Shown here in pieces: positions 34,984 through 46,519 of a stretch of 64,000 bases of DNA. The first letter of the stretch is position 1. Every line of letters starts with the position of its first letter. The DNA comes from Neopestalotiopsis rosae (taxonomy: Eukaryota > Ascomycota > Sordariomycetes > Amphisphaeriales > Sporocadaceae), in NCBI GenBank assembly GCA_023078685.1, contig JALGAS010000003.1, positions 2,418,001 to 2,482,000 on the forward strand, in the 5' to 3' direction. The notes below the pieces were generated by a model that saw nothing but the letters and a program-made list of their open reading frames with translations, made no database searches and was not told where the DNA came from. The position numbers and the translations under genes are program-made.

Positions 34984-35350
34984 ATGCCAAGGTACTTTAC
35001 ATATGCTCACTTCTGTCCACCGATCCCCGCCTCGTGACGACATTTTACTGACCATGCTGGCTGTGTATAGTGGCTACGGAAACTCGTCCTACTACAACAA
35101 GAATGCGCACTCGCCTGCGCTGATTCGCGCACGCAGGCCATACCTCCTCAAGAACGCCCTTGTTGGCTCTGGCATCGCCGCGTTCGCTATCGGAGTTTGT
35201 GCGTAGCCGATGTCCCTCTCTCCGATGTTCATTCGAGAACATGCCAGCTGATGCCCAGCAGATGTCTACACGATCAAGGCCATTGGCCAGGACGAATTCA
35301 CAGATGTCAAGGTTCCTGATGTACCGCAGCAACCGGCAAACAAGTCCTAA
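34984..35350 (+). CDS. coa3: Coa3 (Cox25), cytochrome c oxidase assembly factor
   Basis: Exons 34984..34991, 35071..35198 and 35262..35350 give only 74 residues, normal for Coa3. Exon 1 is eight bases (ATG CCA AG). The protein reads MPSGYGNSSYYNKNAHSP, then ALIRARRPYLLKNA, a single membrane helix (LVGSGIAAFAIGVYVY), and TIKAIGQDEFTDVKVPDVP, the diagnostic stretch of this family. Coa3 sits in the mitochondrial inner membrane with Cox14, binds newly made Cox1 and controls its translation through Mss51. The last intron ends CAGCAG; use of the second AG gives VYVYTIK and fits the family, while the first would add one codon and change Y to S-D. Confidence 0.9.
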
Positions 35351-35836
35351 ATCGACAAGTCAACTCTCGAAAATGCACGTTATGAACTAGAGGGGAAGAA
35401 TATCACATGTAAAACAAGACGGCATCACTCGGCGTTGGTGGCAAACCATTGACTGTTTTTATGACTACTACAATTGATTCGCAAAAGAAATGGTATCGTG
35501 GCTCATGTTCGAGCATTGAAACTGGGAATGTAGAGACGCCTCTGAACCTGTATCAAACTGCAAAAGGGATACGTTGCCCATATGTACCAATCAACCGAAT
35601 CCCACATCTCCGATGAACGCCGTTTGGCTTGTGCAACGCCTGCATGGCAGGTACTTTTAAAAGAAATATCCAGCCCTATGAGATAAGATGCCTCCGTGTG
35701 CATCACAAGTAATTAAGATAACGCCGAAGCTCCGAAAAATGCAAAAGGGTGTTTCTGTGAGTCCAACTCACGACGCAAAGATACAACACTGGACCAGACA
35801 ATGACTCTGGGATCACACGAGAGCCCCAAGGTTATA
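35351..35836. other. Convergent 3' region, coa3 / dep1
   Basis: About 490 bp between two stop codons with no open frame of note. Confidence 0.5.
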
Positions 35837-37953
35837 TTAGAAACCGCCTACTGGCGGAGCGGCTTCTCTTTTGACAGCTCTGCCCTGTTCGGCTTCGGCG
35901 GCGGCGGCAGCAGCAGCAGCGGCTGCTTTCATGCTTCTAACACTGGTTTGCTCCAGAAGGCTCGCAGCGCGTGTAGTCTCGGGAGACGTCGTCGGAGCTC
36001 GGTTCACATAGCTCGAAGTTGCTGCATTCGCATTGTACGGAGTATAGTTTGACGCATTTGATATTGTGCTTGAAGAGACCGGTGGGCGTTGATGCGATTG
36101 ACGGCGCGAGCTTGATGCTTCAGCAGGTGGACTACGCCTCCGAGGCTCGTGTTGTGAGTGCTGCCGCTGCAGCAAATGAGCGTTGGATGGGTGACGAGGG
36201 TTTGCCCAGGCATTTTGTTCTATGAACTGCTCAGCTGCAGCACTTAACCCTTGACCAAAGGGTGGTATGCCTCTAATATCAGAATACACTGATCTAGCGG
36301 GTTCATTATGTTGTGCTACGGGTGTTCTTCCGCGCTGGCAAAGCAATATCAGTAACTTGTCCGGGTTTGCAAGTGGAAAGAGTGAAGACTTACATTCATA
36401 GCTTCGAAGTCGTCCACGAATTCTTGTGTGGATGCGCCGCGCATTTCCGGTGCAGCAGGCATACCTTCGTACTTGGCAATGCCTGACAAGATGGCCACTT
36501 CCTTGTTGTACGCCATTGCATCGCGCACTCTTTGCGGCTGAGTTTGGGGAAAGCGGAGGCCAAAGTCGTGTACGTTGTTGGCATGCTTCCTTCTCTCGTG
36601 TTGAATAGCGTACCAGTACTGTCCAAGCTCGCCGAGGATTCTTTCTCTAGTTTCTCGCACATCCTGGTAATATTGCGAATGGATCTGGGCACGTCTGGCA
36701 ACAGCCCATCTGCCCAAGGTGTCAATGTTGAGCGCGAACTCATTCTGAGCTATGCGCAACTTCTCATCTCGCCGAGCATTGATACAACCCATCATGGCTA
36801 GGTAATCTGGGTGTGTAGGGTTGTCGGCTTTGAGCATAGCCTCCTCTCTGTTCAATTGGTCGAGCCTTTCTTCATACAGCCTGTCCACTCATTAGCCACC
36901 TTGTAGACATAGCTACTGCAAATATGCGCACCTTTCTCTGAATGTAGCAAATTGCTTTTCTATGCTCGTCAACATATCAAATGCTGCCTTCTTACGTTCG
37001 ACTATTGACTCGGTTAGCAGACGCGAAGTAGCAGTGACGAAGGTATACTGCATACGCTCTTCTTCTGTCCTTTGAGCGGCCTCGGCCTCTTCGTCTATAT
37101 CAGCTTCGGCTTGCTCGTCGTCTCCTGTATGTTGACCGTCTTCTTCGGCGGTAGTGCCGTCAGCAGTTTCCTCCATTGGCTCATCACTTTCAGCCCGTGC
37201 GGACTTGCGCTTTTTCGATCCTGCTCGAGACTGTCTTTGTGCGCGTGATTCTTCTTCAATCTGTGCTTCAGCATCTGCTTCGTCGCCTTGTTCGTCATTG
37301 TCTCCATTCGTGGCGGACTGCAGGATGGCTTCGTCGCCGCTGTTGGTGTTTGTCGAGGGCTCTTCGTCATCTGCCATTGTAACGTCGCCATCCTGGTCCG
37401 CTTGACGAGCAGCGGAAGGAGATGCAGAGCGTTTCCGTAAAGGCTGATCTTCCTCAGCGTTATCTGGTGGCTGTGACGAACGCTTCCGCTTTCGCGCATC
37501 AGAGAATTGAGCCGCTGCGGCCTCGGCGAGAATGTCGAGAGTCGGTGATTGCAACTTCTCAGCACTGGGCGGACCAGAGCTCTGAGCACGGGGAGGACTT
37601 GATGTGAATGAGCCCTGAAGCTCTGACAGTGGTTCATCTTCGTCGTCGTCGACGCGAGTGCCCTGTCGAAGCTTGGTCGGCGTCCGCTCAAAAGTCGACC
37701 CTCCGCCTAGAGCGTCGGTGTGACGAGTGGGATTGTGCGGTGTAGGATAAAGCCGTTCAGTCTCTGCCTCGGTATCGTTGCCTTCGTCGTCGCTTGGTTC
37801 TTCGCGAGGAGGTCTAGGGCTCTCGTCTGGGAGCTCCAGATCGTTCTGGGAACCGCCCAGGTCGGAGAGTGGGCTCGAGCCATCGTCGTCCGAGAGCGGC
37901 TCGATGGCCGGGGGCTGTATAGTTAACGGCGGCGCTGTATCCGCGGTCGCCAT
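35837..37953 (-). CDS. dep1: Dep1/Sds3-like subunit of an Rpd3-type histone deacetylase complex
   Basis: Exons 37953..36932, 36880..36394 and 36334..35837 give 668 residues. The first 300 are acidic and disordered (DDEGNDTEAETE, DGDVTMADDEEPS) with KRKR basic clusters suggesting nuclear import. From about 315 to 500 a helical domain of the Sds3/Dep1/BRMS1 type follows: TEEERMQYTFVTATSRLL, ERKKAAFDMLTSIEKQF, FRERLYEERLDQLNREE, ADNPTHPDYLAMM. Proteins of this family scaffold the Rpd3L/Sin3 deacetylase, a nuclear co-repressor. The C-terminal 160 residues are Ser/Asn/Pro-rich and end with a run of ten alanines encoded by mixed GCN codons. The gene shares a 530-bp divergent region with nop12. Confidence 0.88.
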
Positions 37954-38483
37954 TGGAACAAATTTGAGGTGGCCAAAACTGCGTAAAGCGTCCTGTCCGA
38001 GTCGGCGATCGAGATCGAGATTTGAGCAGCTGTCGGGGGGGCCAGCGCTAAATGGGGTCAGGTGTTTTGTTGACGCCGATTTTCGCAAGATGTAGGGGAG
38101 AATGAAGTAAACGAATGTTGATAGTTTAATGCGCCGGGTAATAGATAGAGGATCATGTAAAGTTTGAAAGCGAAAGCGCTCGAGTCCGGGTCCTCTGGTC
38201 AAGCTGGCTTCGAGATTGGAGGAGAGGGTGTGGCATCACCATCCAGGCACTTTGAGAGGAAGGAAAGGCGGGCGTTTTGGTTTGTGACCTACGTAGGAAA
38301 GACCGAGCTGCCGTCCAGTGAGTACCCCTGTCGCTTGGCGGGTCCGCAGCTGGCTTATCGCTTATCAGCTCCTCCAACTTTTTTCCAATGGCCTACACCT
38401 ACCAGTCGTGGGGTTATTGACAAACTGAAGCTTTCTTGCCATAGACACAAGAAACTTTCTCTTCAGCACGCAAAATCGTCGCC
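37954..38483. promoter_or_regulatory. Bidirectional promoter, dep1 / nop12
   Basis: Only 530 bp separate the two ATG codons, so the promoters of a chromatin gene and a ribosome-biogenesis gene overlap or lie back to back. No open frame other than upstream extensions is seen. Confidence 0.6.
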
Positions 38484-40337
38484 ATGGCCAAAGGGTAAGT
38501 GGTTTTACTGTGTAATCACTCGATGGTCCAAGTTATACTGACTCTCTGCTTCTAGAAAGTCCGCAGGGCTTGCAGCCTCCAAGGCGAACATTGACAAGTC
38601 TTTGGACGATCTTTTTGCTAGCAGTGTAAGTCAAAGTTATTATTTCACCATGCGCATTGCGCAGACTGACACGTCGCACAGTCCGGTCCAGTCAAGGCGC
38701 CGTCTACTTCTCGATATTCCCAGTTGCTGCCACTGAAGGAGCCAAAATCCGTGCAGAAATCTGCCAAGGCAGCCACAGACAGCGACGATGAGGATGCCGA
38801 AGATGACGAAGAACTGAGCGAGCTGGACGAAGAATTGGAGGACGATGATGAAGACGCTGAGGACGCAGAAGAGGAGGAAGATGCCGCAAGCGAACAAGAT
38901 GACTCCGTGGACGAAACTGTGCAACCCGAGCCAACCAAAAAGGACCGAAAACGGAAGCGCAAAGACGACTTTGAGGATCTGGAAGACAAGTACCTTCAAA
39001 AGATTGCCGAGGACGACGATCACGAGGAGAAGCGACGGAAAAGCGACGCCGACAGTAGCAAAAAGGTGCCCTCTAAGAAATCAGAGGCTGGAGCTGATGG
39101 AGACGAGGATGAGGACCAAGACGACGCGCCCATTGTGCATGAGTCGCTGCTCAAAAAGGCGGGAGAGGAAGACCACGGTGATGTAGAGCTCGACAAGGCA
39201 AACCGCACCTTGTTCTTGGGCAATGTGTCCGCCGAGGCTATCAACAACTCGAAAGCCAAGAAGGAGCTCATGGCACACCTCGCCAGTCCCCTGGCAGAAC
39301 TGGACGCATCTACGGGTCCGCACAAAGTTGAATCCATTCGCTTCCGCTCCATGGCGATTGCAGGTGGTGGAATGCCCAAGCGCGCCGCCTTCATCACCAA
39401 GTCTCTGATGGAAACAACAACCAAGTCCGCCAATGCCTACGCAGTGTACTCGACGCCGCTTGCTGCACGAACGGCACTCAAGGCGCTCAACGGCACTGTT
39501 GTCCTGGACCGCCATTTGCGTGCGGACAGTGTTGCGCACCCGGCCCCCACCGCTCACAGACGCTGCGTCTTTGTGGGAAACCTGGGTTTTGTGGACGACG
39601 AGACAGTTATCACAACAGACGAGAGTGGAGAGACCAAGACAAAAAAGCGTACCAAGGTCCCCGCCGATTTTGAAGAGGGCCTCTGGCGCATCTTTGGCCA
39701 GCACGCAGGCAAAGTCGAGAGCGTTCGCCTGCCCCGAGATCCCAAGACCCGCGTGGGTAAGGGATTTGCCTATGTGCAGTTCTACGATGCCAACGATGTA
39801 GAAGGCGCATTGCTGCTCGACGGCAAGAAGTTCCCTCCCATGCTGCCTCGCATTCTGAGAGTCAGCCGTGCCAAGGACCCCAAGAAGACGGCCTTGGCTG
39901 TGGAGCGGACCAACAAGGCCAAGCTCGAGGCTGCAGCAAAGGGCACTGCTGACGGCGCCGCCGGCAAGCCCAAGAGCACAAAGTACAAGCACAAGGCGAC
40001 GCCTGAGCAAAAGTCCCTGGCCGGAAGGGCGAGCAGACTGTTTGGACGCGCCGGCGCAGCGCGCGAGGCCCAGAGATTAAAGGGCGGCGAGAAGAAGCCG
40101 AGACACCGGGACAGCGGCAAGGCAGGCGGCGACGGCGGCGTAGATCTGAGCACGATCAAGACGCCGGAGCAGATCGTCTTCGAGGGCCGCCGCGCCAGCT
40201 CAAAGGACGGCAAGCCCAAGGATCTCAAGTTTGGCAAGAACAAGGGCGGCAAGAAGAGACCCCCGCTGCAGGTCAAGAAGCGCAGCGCACGAAGGGCCGC
40301 AGAGTGGAAAAAGAGTGGTGGTAGTAGTAGAAACTAG
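38484..40337 (+). CDS. nop12: Nop12, nucleolar RNA-binding protein for 60S ribosome biogenesis
   Basis: Exons 38484..38494, 38556..38625 and 38682..40337 give 578 residues; the first exon is 11 bases. Residues 1-150 are acidic (DDEDAEDDEELSELDEELE) with a basic KDRKRKRKDD stretch. RRM 1 starts at about 180 with RTLFLGNVS and RRM 2 at about 300 with RCVFVGNLGF, whose second RNP motif is GKGFAYVQF. Two RRMs after an acidic N-terminus, then a lysine-rich tail (GKNKGGKKRPPLQVKKR), is the Nop12 arrangement. Nop12 binds 25S pre-rRNA in the nucleolus. Codon use is GC-rich at third positions, as in highly expressed fungal genes. Nop13 is the other two-RRM candidate; the lysine-rich tail favours Nop12. 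Confidence 0.87.
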
Positions 40338-41432
40338 AAAGCCAGGGCTTTCGTATTTTGTTATGATTACCTATACATGCATATATCCCCCATTTGCCCC
40401 AAGAAACCTGTTACGTGCTCAATTATTGTGCTACTACCAGATGTGATGAGGATATAGAGGGAAAATATTTCCATGTGCTGCCACGATTTGTTTGCTTCCG
40501 TAATAAAGACGATTTCACACGTGCATTGGCGCCTTGCCACAAGGTTGATAGAGCTCTTGGACCAGGCAACCAGGCAGATCTGCTGCTGCCGAGCCTTGAA
40601 ACATCACATTTGTTACCTGATGTCTTCTCTACTTTTTATTTTTTTTCGGACCCCAAAACCCGAAAGAAAGTTCTAGCTACTCAGAGGTCGTACATGTAAT
40701 GGAAGAGGGTTGCATTTCCCAGCCTTGGATCTACCCGTTACCTTCCAGTATCTGACATTGCCTTGTATGCAGGTACACATCCCACCGATTCGGAGGGGTG
40801 TGACACTCCTGGCATGGAGAGCATTCCGCGCCTTAGGTCCGCATGCCCTTTTAAAGTTATCATCTTACGCATATTCGGGCGCAAGGCTGTGTGTGGCTCA
40901 GGTACCGGAATGGTAGTACAAACTTGGTCCCGGAGTATGGTCCGATCTAATGTTGAGTGAGGTTTTCAGAAATACTTCAGGAGATTGAGTTTTGCATATT
41001 GCAAAAGCTCGCCTACATTCTATAAAGCAAGGTTGATGCATACGTCTTGCTACATCCACTAAGGACAAACGTAAATGATTACATCTCTATCTCGCTAACT
41101 CTACTGGTCCACCAAGTTTTTCGTTTATAGATCAAGTTTAACCAATATGATTCACAATCACAACCAAAGGGAGCTCCACAAGCCATGCAAAGACGTTTGG
41201 GCCCAACGAAAGAATTTCCATCATATGAGTTTTAATTAGCCTTATCATGACCAAGAAAGCTCCATTCTATCCTTTACGACTCCAACATCCATTAGGCTGG
41301 TAAGCCAAGCTCCTTTATTTCTGGCCATCATACGAGGAGACCCATCAAGAAATGAAGAAGGAAAATTTTGGGGAGCCGTATAAAAACGAAAGGGGTATTG
41401 AACATCTGCACAAATAATCCAAAGCCCTGCGT
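40338..41432. other. Convergent 3' region, nop12 / alpha-tubulin
   Basis: This 1.1 kb lies between two stop codons and should be mostly 3' UTR. Several short open frames are present, but none looks coding. Confidence 0.5.
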
Positions 41433-43020
41433 CTAGTACTCGGCCTCCTCCTCCTCGTCCGCGTAGCTGTCGGCAGCGACCTCCTCGTAATCCTTCTCCA
41501 GAGCAGCCAGATCCTCACGAGCCTCGGAGAATTCTCCTTCTTCCATACCCTCACCAACGTACCAGTGGACAAAGGCACGCTTGCTGTACATGAGGTCGAA
41601 CTTGTGGTCAAGTCGCGACCAAGCCTCGGCAATGGCGGTGGTGTTGGACAGCATGGAAACCGAGCGGTCGACGGAAGCGAGACCACCGTCGTTGGGCGAG
41701 GCAGTGGGAACGGCCATGGGCTTCTGGTAGTTGATACCCAGCTTGAAACCGGTAGGGCACCACTCAACCAGGTTGAAAGAGGCCTTGGCCTTGAGGGCAG
41801 CAATTGCGGAGTTGCAGTCACGGGGGACAACATCACCACGGTACAGCAGGGCAACAGCCATGTACTTTCCGTTGCGAGGGTCACAGACAACCATTTGGTT
41901 GTTGGGCTCGAAACCTATTTCACTTTAATAACTTTCTTGAGGCCAATGGTATTGGTGCAACTTACACTGGAAGGTAAGGTCGTGGACCTTGAAGCTCTCG
42001 TGAGAGCTCTTGTTAGCAGACACCACAGGGGCGTAGCTGATCAAGGGGTAGTGGATACGAGGGTAGGGGACCAGGTTGGTCTGGAACTCGTTCAGGTCCA
42101 CGTTGAGGGCACCATCGAAACGGAGGGACGAGGTGATGGAGCTGACAACCTGAGCAATCAGGCGGTTCAAGTGCTCGTAGTTGGGACGGGGAATGTCCAA
42201 GTTTCTCTTGCAGATATCGTAGACAGCCTCGTTGTCGACCAGGAAGGTACAGTCCGAGTTCTCGATGGTGCTGTGAGTGGACAGGACGGCGTTGTAGGGC
42301 TCGACAACGGCAGTCGAGACACGGGGGGCCGGGTAGACGGCGAACTCCAGCTTGCACTTCTTGCCGTACTCGGTAGACAGACGCTCGAGAAGGAGAGCAC
42401 CGAAACCGGAACCAGTACCACCACCAAAGGAGTGGAAGATCAAGAAACCTTGCAGAGCACTGCAGTTGTCGGCGACGCGGCGGATACGGTCCACGACATT
42501 ATCGACCATCTCCTTTCCAATGGTGTAGTGACCACGGGCATAGTTGTTGGCGGCATCCTCCTTGCCACTGATCAAGAGCTCGGGGTGGAAGAGCGACTTG
42601 TAGTCACCAGTTCGGATCTCATCAACGGGAGACGGATCAAGATCGACGAAGATGGAGCGGGGCACATATTTGCCTCCGCTGGTCTCGGTGAAGAAAGTCT
42701 CGTACGAACCTCCGTCGACCTGCTCCTTTCCTTCCTGAGCAGCGATTGGGCGGCCGTCAGCACCGAGGCCATGCTCGAGCAGGTACCTTGATTGAGCAGT
42801 GTCAGTCTACAAGATACTCCATGGCGGGGATGTCGTAGAATCGCGACAATGGCGGTGGTGATAGGTAGCGGTCTACTACTTACAGCTCCCAGGCGCTGTT
42901 ACCCAGCTGGATACCAGCCTGACCGAGGTGGAGGTGAAGAATCTACAGACGCGAGAAAGAGTCAATCATATATACTTGGACGAAGGGCGCATCGCGCTTC
43001 CGGGTCGGGATGATGGCATA

Positions 43021-43051
<31 letters not shown>

Positions 43052-43224
43052 GGGCCAATTGCACAAACGGCCGAGCCGAGCAGCAAAGGTTCTTTGGCCT
43101 GATCATGTCGAAGTATTTAGGGGAAAGGGCAGCAAGCTCATTTCAATGCGGGGCAGCTCTTTTGTTTGTTGAGGTTGCAATTTCAAGCAAGAGAGCAGAC
43201 AAACAGACTTACCTCGCCCTTCAT
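41433..43224 (-). CDS. Alpha-tubulin
   Basis: Exons 43224..43213, 42942..42884, 42786..41966 and 41914..41433 give 457 residues. Exon 1 encodes just MKGE. The nucleotide-binding signature GGGTGSG lies in [13 protein letters not shown], and the alpha-specific segments [15 protein letters not shown] and [17 protein letters not shown] identify alpha rather than beta. The N-terminus [24 protein letters not shown] is the form found in the main alpha-tubulin of ascomycetes (quoted in part). The acidic tail ends EEEEAEY with a terminal tyrosine. The protein pairs with beta-tubulin in microtubules. Intron 1 (43212..42943) is 270 nt, long for this genome, and holds a GAC repeat. Strong codon bias toward C-ending codons explains long antisense open frames. 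Confidence 0.97.
43021..43051. repeat. GAC trinucleotide tract
   Basis: About ten GAC units with one AAC interruption lie in the first intron of alpha-tubulin (GTC on the coding strand). Confidence 0.8.
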
Positions 43225-44546
43225 GATGAATAGTGGTACTGGCAGAGAGATTGAGGTACGACGATGGTCAATTGGAGGAGTCGGAGAGTAGGACGAACGG
43301 ACTGGAGTCTCGACGGAACACTGCGCACAGCGCTTGCTGAGTTGGAACAAACAGAGGAATACAAAAGGAGGTGTGGACTCTATTCAATTGCAATAGTTTT
43401 GTGTGGAGTTTGGGACTTGTGCCTGCTAACGCAGCTGGGTGAGGGGCGGGCGATCCCTGAGAGGTTGAAGTCGTTGGCGTGCAAGCACTTGGTGGAGGGG
43501 TAGCACGGCAAGCAGCAGCGCCAGCAGGCATTCTTTGGCATTGAGTTTGGGGGGTCTGTTAAGGGAGCTGGCATGGCTGGCTCGCCTGGTCCTCTCTGCC
43601 GGCAGCGGTTGTTGCTGAATCGGGGCGCTGCTCCAGGTATCTGCTAACAGACACACCGCTCCCACGACACGCCAATGAAGGCAGGGGTCCTTCCTAACAC
43701 GGCGCTAGACAGGGTCCGTCAACTCATCCGCCCCACCTGAGCTCCCTGGCCTTGCCCTGTGATACCCGGGGCCTGCGCCTGCTAGCAATTCCTATTGGCT
43801 GTCGCAAGTGATCTCTTAGGTGGTACAAGCATACAAAAACGAATCATTGGCGACAGTCACAGCAGCCGCTTGACTCTGTCTAGAACACACACTGCTGATG
43901 TTACGAGCACATTTTCCTCAGGATTTCGAGCCTCAATGATCACGACTATGTAGTCAAGATGTAGTATATCTCGATCTTGGCAAAATGCTACAACTATAAC
44001 AAACTAGGGGTTAGCAGCTGCGACGAGCGGCTCAATGAATTATGTCAGCCAACCTAGTATCATCTATTCCTTGATATCACCAAAAGAGGGGCAAAAAGAA
44101 GCAATTCTTGTGCTGATGGGTAACCCATTATAAGACTCTTGGAACGGAGTCGGGAACTGGCGACGGCAGAGTCGGGATCGAACTCTGCCTAGGGCATCAT
44201 ATTCCATGGCCACCTCCGATTGTCACTTCGGTATCACGTGGAGCTGCCTTGAAGTCATCGCGCTGACTGGGGAATACTCGGCGATATCTTGATCACCGAT
44301 GGGTTGGACTATAATGCGGCAAGAATTCTCCGGATCGGCGAAAGCATAGGATAGCTCTTAATATGTCAGCCCTTCCGAATCTTAAGTTATGATCTAGTGC
44401 TTATTGCTGTTTAAGTGACATCCATGAAATCTTTATTTAAAGCATATACGCACTTTCGCGTCGCGACGTTGAAGTTTTCTGGAAGGAGATGTCTCCGTTT
44501 TCGATAGCCATTGAATACTTCTACTTTTAAGCCTCATTTATCTACA
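43225..44546. promoter_or_regulatory. Divergent intergenic region, alpha-tubulin / FAD monooxygenase
   Basis: This 1.3 kb spacer holds the tubulin promoter near 43225-43700 and, on the other side, the monooxygenase promoter. It marks the change from core genes to the accessory block. A perfect 8-bp inverted repeat lies at 44165-44189. DNA from 44340 to 44540 is AT-rich. Confidence 0.5.
44165..44189. repeat. 8-bp inverted repeat (hairpin)
   Basis: GGCAGAGT at 44165-44172 pairs with ACTCTGCC at 44182-44189 around a nine-base loop. On the minus strand the loop side reads AGTTCGATCCC, a match to the tRNA B-box, but no tRNA cloverleaf forms around it. Confidence 0.6.
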
Positions 44547-46224
44547 ATGACAGCTAATCAGGACAAATTCAAAGTCATCATTATCGGTGGAGGTAGGTAT
44601 ATTGACTATGGAATCTTGTGTAGGCAGATCATATGATACTGATATTTGAAATAATGCAGGAGATTGTGGTCTATCAATTGCACAAGGACTGAAAAAGGTA
44701 TTAAAGCTGGCTTTTGAATCGCTTTCCTCAAGTCGCTGACTCCTCGGAAAGGCGGGAATATCTTACACTATCTTTGAACGCGATAGTGCACATGACTTCC
44801 AAAACAACGCTCGCGATTGGGTTATGTGATTGCCACGAAATACATGTTCACGTTCTAACAGCCCTGACTCTGAGCGAATTGTAGGCATGTTGTTGCACTG
44901 GGGGGCCAAACATCTAGAGAATCTTCTCCCGCCACACCTCCAAGCTCGGATCAAAGAGCCGAGAGTTGACCCTCATCACGAAATGACTGAGCCGATACCT
45001 TACATCAACGGCAAGACTGGGGAGACCATCGGGACGGTCTACACCGAAGGCATCACACGTGTGTCGCGGAAGAAGCTCCGGCATTTCTTGAGCCACGATG
45101 AAGACCTGAACATTGAGGTAATCGACTACTTTACAGCGACTGTGATCACACGGCTGCAGCGTTGAGCTGACTCCTATTGGCAACAGTACGACAAGCGACT
45201 CCAGCGCCTCACTTTCGGCAATTCTGAGAAGACTGTGACGGCATATTTCGATGACGGCACCCAGCACAGCGGGAACATTGTCATTGGCTGTGACGGCTCG
45301 AGATCAAAGGTCCGAGAACATATTGTGGGCTGCGAGGCGGCCAAGCAGCAGGATCTTGGCCTCACGATGATAAACATTGCCAGCTCACATTATACAGCTG
45401 AGCAAGCAGTCAGTAATAGGGATCTCCATCCTCTACTAAAATTGTCATTTCATCCAGATCTCCAGGGTACCACTCTCCTGGCAGGTAAGCAAGCTTCGTG
45501 ATCAATGGTATCCTGTGGCATGATCCGGGGACCACGCCATGAAATACATTGAATTGTACAATAGCTGAATTATTGCAGCCCTTGATACCTCTTCTTCAGA
45601 TCCATCAGATTGGAAATTCCAGGTACGTCCCATGAACACAAGAGTCAAATATGTGGCACTGAATACAATGGCTAGAACTACACTTCATGGTGGGGGCCTC
45701 CGTCCGCACACGAACTCCGCGATCCCAAGATCAGACTGGACTTTTACCGAGAACATATGAGTAAATTCTGCGAACCATTCCGGTCTGCTGCGCTGAACGG
45801 AACGGTCTCGGACATGGCAAGAGCTTCGGGTGCCAGGGACAGTATCAACGGGTCCGCCGAGGGCGAGGTCGTTATTCCCGTATATGCCGGACAGCAGTGG
45901 TCGCCCCTGACGCCGAAAACCTGGGACAACCGCGACGGCAGAGCGACGCTCGCCGGTGACGCCGCGCACAGCATGCTGCCGGATCGCGGCCAGGGGCTGA
46001 ACAATGCTCTGGCCGATGCCGACTATATCGTCTCGGCGCTGAGGTCGGTAGTCATCGACAAGGAACGCACTCTGGGCGAGGCAGTCTTGGCGTATGAAGA
46101 GGAGATGCGACCACGCGGCGGCAAGGAGGTCGAGTTGAGCCTTGAGCAGGCACTGAGGTCAAGAGATCCAAAGTCCATGGCCAAGGATGCTCCAATTTTC
46201 CGCGTTGGGCATGCGCGACAGTGA
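44547..46224 (+). CDS. FAD-dependent aromatic-type monooxygenase
   Basis: Seven exons (44547..44592, 44660..44697, 44752..44820, 44875..45117, 45187..45484, 45579..45622, 45676..46224) give 428 residues. The N-terminal dinucleotide fold reads KVIIIGGGDCGLSIAQGL with GxGxxG, followed by YTIFERD where the acidic residue binds ribose. The second FAD motif is VIGCDGSRSKVRE (DG type) and the third is RATLAGDAAHSMLPDRGQGLNNALADA (GD motif). This is the salicylate-hydroxylase/zeaxanthin-epoxidase-like flavoprotein group, single-component enzymes using NAD(P)H and oxygen. The substrate is unknown; a terpene synthase lies 3.3 kb away and could provide it. The join into exon 4 (NARDW to RIVGM) is the least certain: the chosen acceptor GAG follows a CTAAC branch site. 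Confidence 0.85.
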
Positions 46225-46519
46225 ATGATGTTTGGGTGATTGAATATTCTCAATTTCCTGATTTCTTATGTAACATATGAATGGGTACATCATCCTAATC
46301 AATATTGGCTGCAACGCAGTAACTTCTGATTCCTACCCGTCTAGGGTCTCATCTAAAGCAGTCTCAATGTCAGGTTCTGTTGCATTGTTTTTGGCGACTG
46401 CTTATCATTAACCTCGCACGAACCATGCATCACTGCACCACTAACCCATTGCTTGGTGAACCTGTCTTGGCAAAATGTATGCTAATGGGAACATACATCA
46501 ATCTCTGGCTTGGAGGTGC
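46225..46519. other. Short convergent 3' region
   Basis: About 295 bp between two stop codons; nothing else seen. Confidence 0.5.

Noticed and set aside
39081..40010. A 309-codon minus-strand open frame inside nop12.
   Set aside because: Mirror of biased nop12 codons; the plus strand has clear RRM motifs.
41565..42791. A 408-codon open frame antisense to alpha-tubulin.
   Set aside because: It is exactly antisense to tubulin coding sequence and is composed of Val/Gly/Leu/Asp/Thr, as expected from the mirror of C-biased codons. No independent start context or family resemblance.
44165..44260. tRNA gene on the minus strand suggested by GTTCGATCC.
   Set aside because: The T-stem does not pair and there is no A-box at the right distance; only an inverted repeat remains.
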